From Babylonia areolata (taxonomy: Eukaryota; Mollusca; Gastropoda; Neogastropoda; Buccinidae), in the NCBI RefSeq assembly GCF_041734735.1, contig NC_134880.1, positions 22,899,746 through 22,963,745 of the forward strand: 64,000 bases of DNA. Direction: 5' to 3'. The notes beneath the pieces are model-generated. The model saw only the letters and a list, made by a program, of their open reading frames with translations. It was not told the DNA's origin and did no database searches. The translations under genes and the position numbers were made by a program. Within the stretch, counting starts at the first letter, position 1, and every line of letters begins with the position of its first letter. Below, piece by piece: positions 56,375 through 64,000 of this stretch.

Positions 56375-59300
56375 GCTCATCAGTGGCTTTGTTTGATGCA
56401 GCACTAGTACCTGGTATCTGTGGGTCTGTACTGAAAACGAATGAATGTGTAGTTGTACGTACATCATTACACACATATATACATATATTATATATACATA
56501 TCTCTTTGTGTGTGTGTTGTGTCATGTGTGTGTGTGAGAGAGAGTGAGAGAGACAGAACAATGGAATGTATTTATTGGGTGTGTATGTGGGTATGAACTT
56601 ATGACTGAGAGCCCAGAGAGGTACTCAGTGAGAGTGCAAGACAAAGAGAGAAAAGAAAGAAAAAAGTCTGAGGCATCAGACAGACCGAGAAAGACAGAGA
56701 GAAAGGGAGAGAATGCAAGGAAAGGGTGAGGGGTGTTCTTTTTGGAAATAAGGAGATATCTATGGTGTTCATTTTGGAATGGTTTATTCAAACTTGACAG
56801 AATCAAAAAATAATTTGTTATACAGGTTGTCACAAGTATGCTGGAGAAAAATGATACACAAACAAATGCACAAACCACAGACTCAAAATACGTCACAAAA
56901 TATTTTCATTTCGTTGATACAGAAATGTACACATCAATATCAGACTTCAAAAATATGGATACTATAGTGCTGTCTTTTTTTTTTCTTCTATTTTCTGCTC
57001 TCACATGCCAAGGTCTTTTTTGATCATACAGTGATTTTGCATGACGGGGGGAAAAGGAGAATCATAATTACTTGTTGCACCAAAAAGTGATACTTGAGGC
57101 ACACACCAGGATTTTGAAATGCAAGCACTGACTGGCTTGCATCATTGACATTGCCACAACAGACAAGAAAAACAACAAACATGCAAAAAATCTGTGGCAA
57201 ACAAACGTTTCCAAATCAGTGGCTGTGTTTGTGAGCATCGGTTAGTTTGCTTGCATCCATGCATGTGTGTGTGTGCATGCTCATGCACATGCGTGTGCAT
57301 ACCTACCTAATTCTGTCCTAAGAACATCAAAACTGATTTGTGCTGCAATTTGGAATTGTAGTCATGACCAAAATACAAATAAAAACACATACATTTGTGA
57401 ATGACCACTTTCCATCTGATTTACAGAATATTTGATCAAACAGCCAATGATGTTTATGTTTTATCAAACAGCCAATGATGTTTACCTTTTATGATGGTTG
57501 TATTCTATCCCATGGCTTTAGAAAACCAAATATCCAAATATACTGCTTCCAAGTACATTTGTATCTCCCATTAAGTGACCTTTCAGAGTGGGGATATCAA
57601 TTGCTATGTTACTACAATCATCAAAACTGTAGCCATAAACTAGAATGTAGCAAAATTGCTGAAAGTGTGTATGAATGATTCATATGATTGTGATTACAGA
57701 TTTCTAAATGGTAACAAAAGTTGTGGAAGTTATGGTGTGTGGAATGAGCAAAAAAAAATTATCTGCCAAGTCGAATCAGCTTCTCTAACTATTTTGGAGC
57801 TCAAATCACAGATACCAGGGCTGATGGTGTTTTCTTTACCCAAGAAACCTGCCCTCCACAATGCAAAACTGGCATTAAATTAACAAGCAAGTATACATGC
57901 TGATATAAACATTGTATGAAAACAGGGCATGACAAACAACCTAACTGTAAGCATGGCTTTCCATGTCCTAATGTCCTTAATATGAGATGGATTTACCTTG
58001 AATATGAGAGATGGATTTATCTTTGAATGGACAACTTGCAAGAGACAGAGGAGCAATGGGGGTAGAAAGAAGATGTGAAAACAACAATACAACATATAAC
58101 ATATGGCACACACTTCTTGCACCAATCTATTTCAGAAAGAAAGGGAGACAGGGGAGATCTAGAATTTGAGATTGAACGCGATAGAAAGTAACTAAAATAA
58201 TTCAATAATTTCCTTAAGTAAATATGATGTGCAAGTATTCATATTACAAATGTTCCAAGTTTCTTTTTAAAAACACACGCACACACAAAAAAAACCCAGC
58301 AACATGTACATTATTATTTTCATTTTCATATTATCAAACCACTCTATTTACATAAAATCAAACAGAAGTGCCAATAGATGACACGTGCCAACACAGGCAG
58401 TGGTACAAGATTTTAGAATGAATCTGAGAAACCAAGAAACCAAACCAAACATTACAAAAACAAAACATTTGAGTTCCTGGTCTGAGCAGACATGTAAGTA
58501 TTGGACACACTGCTTGCTCCCTGTCCCTCCTTTCACATAGTAGCTCTGTTTCTTTCTTGGTAGCAGCTCACAGCACGACTCATCCCTCTGAATCTGTAAC
58601 TCTCATTTCTAGCCTCTAGTGTAAACAGGCAGTGATCAATCAGTAACATTAAGTGATGTTAAAGAGTGATCAGGTATCAACGACAACAAAATGAACAAGG
58701 CTCTGAAGAAAAAACAAAACAAACAAAAACATTAATTTATCAACAGGTCCTATGTTTGTAATTGTTCTTTGTTAAGAACTAAGAAAAAGAAGATCACCAT
58801 TACAACAGAACGTTTCTTGGGAGGCCCATTTTTCTGTTTTCATAATACTTGGGAATGAACTTTTACTTTTCTGTTTTCTTAAAGTGAGTGACAACTGAGA
58901 GAATGTTTTAGATCACCACACAACAAAAGAATGAATGAATTCTAGGTCTTACAGCCATATGAAAGAAAAAAATAAAAGTTCAAATCCTTTTTTAATTGTC
59001 AATTGTGTTTGCCCTTGGATATCTGTATGAAACATGTATGTTAGAACCTTTCCTCAGGGAACTCTCTTTGGAAAATACTAATACAGAACCATCTAGAAAC
59101 AACTGCATGTCAACACCAGTCTGTGTTCGTTGCCTTCATCAATGGCCCATTGCACTGTTTGCATGACAGATTAAAATATGAAATGCAGATGGTTGGAGAA
59201 AGTTGTCAGTTCAACAACAAACAATGAGCCTTTGCTGTCAGACAGTCACAAATCAACAACCCTTTATGATTAAAAAGACAATAATACTTTAACTATAACT

Positions 59301-61980
59301 GCAAGAACTCCTTCATGTATTACATTTTCAACACACAACAATAAAACAAAATCAAAAAGAAAAAAAAAAAAGAACAAAAAAAAAGGGCCTCCAATCATTT
59401 CAGATGTATACCAACAATTTGAACAATTATACATACTCATGGAGTGATCAAGTCTCTTGAAACACATGCACACTTACACACGCGCGTGCACACACACACA
59501 CACACACACTGGTAAAGCTGTGCCATATAATATGTCCCAGCCTCTTTCTGGGGATTGATGAGGGTTGGGGTTGGGTTTCATTGATAAAAGACTGTGCATT
59601 GTATAACCATTTTTATTTACAGGAACACAATGGCAGTACAAAGATGCACACTGGATGCTTCATAGTTTTTGTGACATAAACAACACATTTTCTCCAGTTA
59701 CAGGATCTGTCACAGATAAAAAAAAAATTACACCTTTATTTTCATTGCTGCAGAATATATGAAGCAGCCACAACACTGCAGGCAATAGGGTTGTGAGATT
59801 TCAGACAGGAGAATAAGTCAGATCAAATGTGCTGGTCAAGAACCATCCCCCCAACCCCTGAGAGTATCAAAACATTTTAAAATAATAACGGTAAATATGA
59901 TTTTGATCATAACCAGTAAATACAGTATCATTTATGGCGAGAAAAAAATAAAGGACTGCAGACATCAGAAAGGAAGAAGAAATGAAGAAGTAGGGCCGAA
60001 TGGGAAAGTGGTGGGTATGAGGCATATGGTTTGAAAAGAATGGTTGTGTACACTTTTCTGGTACAGTTGATAAAAGAATGTATGTACCTTTTCAGGTACT
60101 GTGGAAACCAACAGCAGATGTACAAATTGCAGTCTTTAAAACAGACACCTCATGAATTCCCCCAAACCCACTTTCACAAGCAATAAATGTGGACATCACC
60201 AATTTTTCCATCATCCAATCATGGACAGTCAATCACTGTAATTAAGTACCCTTGAATGATCTACCCTGCCATGCAAATCCTGTGAAAAGAAAAAAAAACC
60301 TAAAATTTACAGATAAGAAATCTAATTTATTGAACGTCCTCCTAGATGAATACACCAACCCTCACAATTATTCTTCATTCCTCTTGCTTTTGCCAAGAGA
60401 CAGCGACAAGGAACAGACTTTTAAGAGCACTTGTTGGGTCAGTAAACATGGGACAACAACCACAGACATGTATTGAGACCAGAGTTCAGAACCACACTTT
60501 CAGACAGCAAACAATAAAGGTTCCAGATATGGATTTCATTTCAAATCACTCTCTCCACAGCTGGAGCATTCACATCACACAACTATCAACAATGGGAATG
60601 AGACGCACAGTTTTCACATTTGTTTAGCACTGAAAGGTGGGTCTACTCTGGGTGCATACTTTGGCCGGTGTGTTTGAAATAAGAAACTAGAAATTATAGA
60701 AAAGGCCAGATCTGCAGTGTCCTGTTTCCTGTCTTCTTTTCTGCATTATAAGACACATCCTCTCTCTTGAAACAGAGCGTAAACATTACATTATGTATGT
60801 GTATATGTGTGTACACACACGCATATGCTTTCTTATAATTAGACCAAAAATATCAGTAAAATATGAGCACTGGCTTGCAGTCTCCAATGAATAATAAAAG
60901 AAATAACGAAGGAAGATGGATTACACATATTAATTACATACTCACCTTATTAAATGACACTGAATAAGAATATACAATGACCAAGAATGGTATAGACTGA
61001 AAAAAAACAACCCAAAAAACTCACTGCAACTGGAAAGGTTTAAACCAAAGCAGAGCTAACTGCTGTGCCTCTCTCTGCATTACTAGCTGGCCCTCCATTT
61101 CACCACAAATGCCATAAGAAAATTAGATAGATAAATAAATAATAAACCAAAAATATGAAGACCAGTGAAACGGAAACAAAACACATGAACACACAAATAT
61201 ACATGCCAAGCAAGGGACACACACAGACCAGAGTTCCACAATCAATCACAGAGGGCAAGAATTGAGAGAGAGGGGTGGAAAAGGTACTGGATGGTAGGGA
61301 GAGAGAGAGAGATAAAGATAGAAAGACACAGACAGAGACAAAGAGACAGAAAGAAAGACAGAGACAGACAGAGCGTGAGACAGATTCAGATCCCTTTTCC
61401 CTGATCCATCCCTGCATTCCTTGCCCAGACTAGATATCAAAAGGTGGAGACAAATACCAACATATTACTCCAGGAAGCTGGTACGAAATAAGCAATGAGT
61501 TTACAAAACGAATAATTCTATATTCGAAAAGGGTGGGGTAAGGACTTCAAACACCATGGGAAAGTCCAGGAAATTTCACCCTGTTGAGAAACAACAGACC
61601 CAATCTGTTATAAGTAAATTCTCTTTGGTTTATGATACAAACAAAACACTGTTGACTGCCATTTCACTGAGCAGTTATATAAGACACTTCCAGAAAAGTA
61701 GAACAGTTTAATTATAACAGAAGGAAGTCTAATTCAAAAGATGATTCATTCATACAATACTATAGATATAACAATGCAATGTGAGCAAATATCTCCATGA
61801 ATCATACTGTATACAATTCTTATTCACCTTAGAAATCTGAGGGTGATTTATCAATATACAACAGATGTGTGAAAATGTAAACACAAATACTTGCCACACA
61901 TTATTTGTATCAGTTGCTTTTCTTTCTCCAGTTCCTTTGTGAAAAATGTTATCATAGATAGACTGCAATATAACTTCACT

Positions 61981-62034
<54 letters not shown>

Positions 62035-63596
62035 TGAGTCAAAGGAGTTGTGGACTGATTTTGATACAATTTATACAAAAGTATTCAAGAAAACAATTAC
62101 GTTTGCTGAAATTGACAGGTTGTATTCACCTTTATTGTGCCTCAAAATCATCACTTTTAAATCTTAGACATTTTTTTTAAAAGGAGAGAAGCAAAGAGCT
62201 TTTATGCCTATAATCATTGGTTTTCCAGTCTTACTCTGCTAATAAGCTGTAAACTGACCTGTAATCCACAACTGGAATACCATTTTTGTTTGTTTAAAAT
62301 CTCTTTTCAGATGTTGCCAAGAACTGAAAATGTCCTGAACAATGAAGTTAAAACCAAAGGGATTATCCATCCATGCATCTGTCTGCAATATTACACATGA
62401 TTTTCATCCAGCTTGGATGCAATACTTTTGACATTTTAGGTGAAAATGTTCCTTGCATGTAATAGGGGCTCAAAGCTTGTATAAATTCACAGCAAGCATA
62501 TGACTACACATGTATAAATTTGAAGAAGCTGTTACACAGCTGTGTATGTATTAACCTGTTTATCAAAAGAAAAAAAAAGTCTGCTCCGATTAGGAAAGCA
62601 GCGAATCATCCTGATACAAGAAGCTGCTACATCATTATTTATTCATTTGCAGAATGTCCGGAATGAATTAACATCACTCAGACTGGCCAATGCAAAGCTT
62701 CAACATGTTGCTGAAGATGACCACAACATAGTTTGATTTGGTCTCTGGAGAAAACTGAAAAGAAAATATGAAAAGTAACTTTCATCTATATTTGTCTGTA
62801 GTCTTTCACAGGCTTCGAGAAAAGGTGCAGTCTATACAGATGCCATGCCACAAATTCTGTCCAATCAAATTTCCAGGTGCGTGACCTGTCATCCCTGGCC
62901 TCCCGTGGAACATACATGTATACTTTGCTGCTAACCCCCCCAAAAACAAAACAAGAACAGAAAAGAAAAGAAAAGGAGAAATCAACTGTATTGCAGCACT
63001 ACAGACATGTATTTCAATCACAAGAAAAAAAATGATATGGCATTATGGCATCGCCACCTTTTATTCATTGATTTTTTTCTTTAACAGCACTGACAATACA
63101 ACATACAAACAATTAGCAAGAACAATGTGATCTGCTGGGACTGTTTAATCGTAACATTGCCTCAGACCAATGTATGTATATGATACACAAAAAACTAACA
63201 AGAGCCAAAACCAAACAGTAAAAAAACATTTATGATTCACAAAACTCTAACAAGAGCCAAAACCAAACAGTAAAAAACATTCTAAATTCTACATTTAATC
63301 TTGGAAAAGTCAAACCTGCTACAAATGACATTTTATCCACAAACATGAAGTTTCAAAGCTGAGACTGCTTTCAAAACAGCATACACTGGTCCAATGATAC
63401 CCCTACCCCACCCCCCAAAACACCAATACATGTTGTGTCAACCTTTGTAAGTTCAAGGTTTTCTTACAAATCATACATTATGAAAACCCAAACATATATG
63501 AAAAAAATCAAGCCCACAAAAAAACAAAACAAAAGCAAAACAAAACAAAAAAACTAAAACTGAGAGTGAAATGTACATAATTTCACAACTCAATTT
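56375..63596 (-). other. Mostly single-copy non-coding region, possibly a minus-strand 3' UTR
   Basis: No coding exon is recognised on either strand. The sequence is A-rich on the + strand (U-rich on the minus) and has few mobile elements for 7 kb. A minus-strand AATAAA lies at 56788-56783, so a gene to the right of the window could end here. It holds (CA)n at 59485-59508, (GA)n-rich sequence at 61300-61375 and (GT)n at 61984-62033. Confidence 0.3.
61984..62033 (+). repeat. (GT)n microsatellite
   Basis: About 25 gt units. Confidence 0.95.
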
Positions 63597-64000
63597 GGGC
63601 GCAATAGCCGAATGGTCAAAGCGTTGTACTTTCAGTCTGAGGGTCATGGGTTCGAATCTTGGTGGTGCCTAGTGGGTAAAGGGTGGAGATTTTTCCGATC
63701 TTCCTGGTCAACATAATGTGCAGGCCTGCCAGTGCCTGAACCCCCTTCATGTGTATACGCACGCAGAAGATCAAATACGCACGTTAAAGATCCTGTAATC
63801 CATTGTCAGAGTTCTTTGGGTTATGGAAACAAGAACATACCCAGCATGCACAGCCCTGAAAACAGAGTATGGCTGCCTACATGGCAGGGTAAATAAACAA
63901 AACGGTCATGAAAGTAAAATGTTAAATGTACATGCTTGTCTGAGTGTGTAGGTGAGCATGCCTGAAATCTGACTGAATGACACAGGAAACAAATGATGAG
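63597..64000 (+). mobile_element. Family A SINE, long form, cut by the window end
   Basis: The head has cgcaatagccgaatggtc and gggttcgaatctt at 63597-63660. The shared core and then the long-form segment gcctgaaatctgactgaatg run to the last base. Confidence 0.85.

Noticed and set aside
1-64000. LTR retrotransposons, Polintons or viral copies
   Set aside because: I found no long terminal direct repeats, gag/capsid, protease, integrase or envelope-like frames. All reverse-transcriptase pieces are of the non-LTR type.

Overview
The window looks like nuclear DNA of a mollusc, probably a gastropod. It has two spliced multi-exon genes with GT-AG introns, many tRNA-headed SINEs of kinds I associate (from memory, unverified) with gastropod genomes, fragments of non-LTR retrotransposons, and many microsatellites and minisatellites. 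I see no bacterial operons, no CRISPR array and no LTR or viral elements.

Region 1 (1-15218, + strand) is the 3' half of a death-associated protein kinase gene (DAPK1-like). Eight exons join with consistent phases into 621 codons covering the end of the Roc GTPase domain, the COR region, the death domain and a Ser/Thr-rich tail. The kinase, calmodulin-binding and ankyrin parts lie off the left edge. Its introns are unusual: six of seven have a tandem array or tandem tail copies that touch or nearly touch the 3' splice site. In introns 1, 3 and 5 every unit carries a copy of the splice acceptor together with the first bases of the downstream exon. The donor side of intron 1 is also duplicated.

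Region 2 (15219-about 36900) has no gene I can recognise. The first 11 kb is T-rich on the + strand, starts with a tandem array about 45 bases after the stop codon, and ends at a good AATAAA plus GU-rich site near 26450, so it may be a very long DAPK 3' UTR. It also holds a 43-bp minisatellite interrupted by a 647-bp composite retroelement. Further right are SINEs, a MITE, an (AT)n tract and pieces of a minus-strand non-LTR element.

Region 3 (about 37050-51830, - strand) is a C2H2 zinc-finger gene of five coding exons giving a predicted 1,319-residue protein. It has a 14-residue tandem repeat block, 14 zinc fingers (two split by introns) and a His/Gly/Ala/Pro/Thr-rich C-terminus. An ETS-type site lies about 100 bp upstream of the predicted start.

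Region 4 (51830-64000) holds two head-to-head non-LTR fragments (one with a 490-codon open reverse-transcriptase frame), another composite repeat, then about 7 kb of mostly single-copy A-rich sequence that could be the 3' UTR of a minus-strand gene lying off the right edge, and a SINE cut by the window end.

The two genes are convergent, with a DAPK-like cytoskeletal and apoptotic kinase on the + strand and a putative transcription factor on the - strand. Nothing in the sequence suggests a functional link between them.
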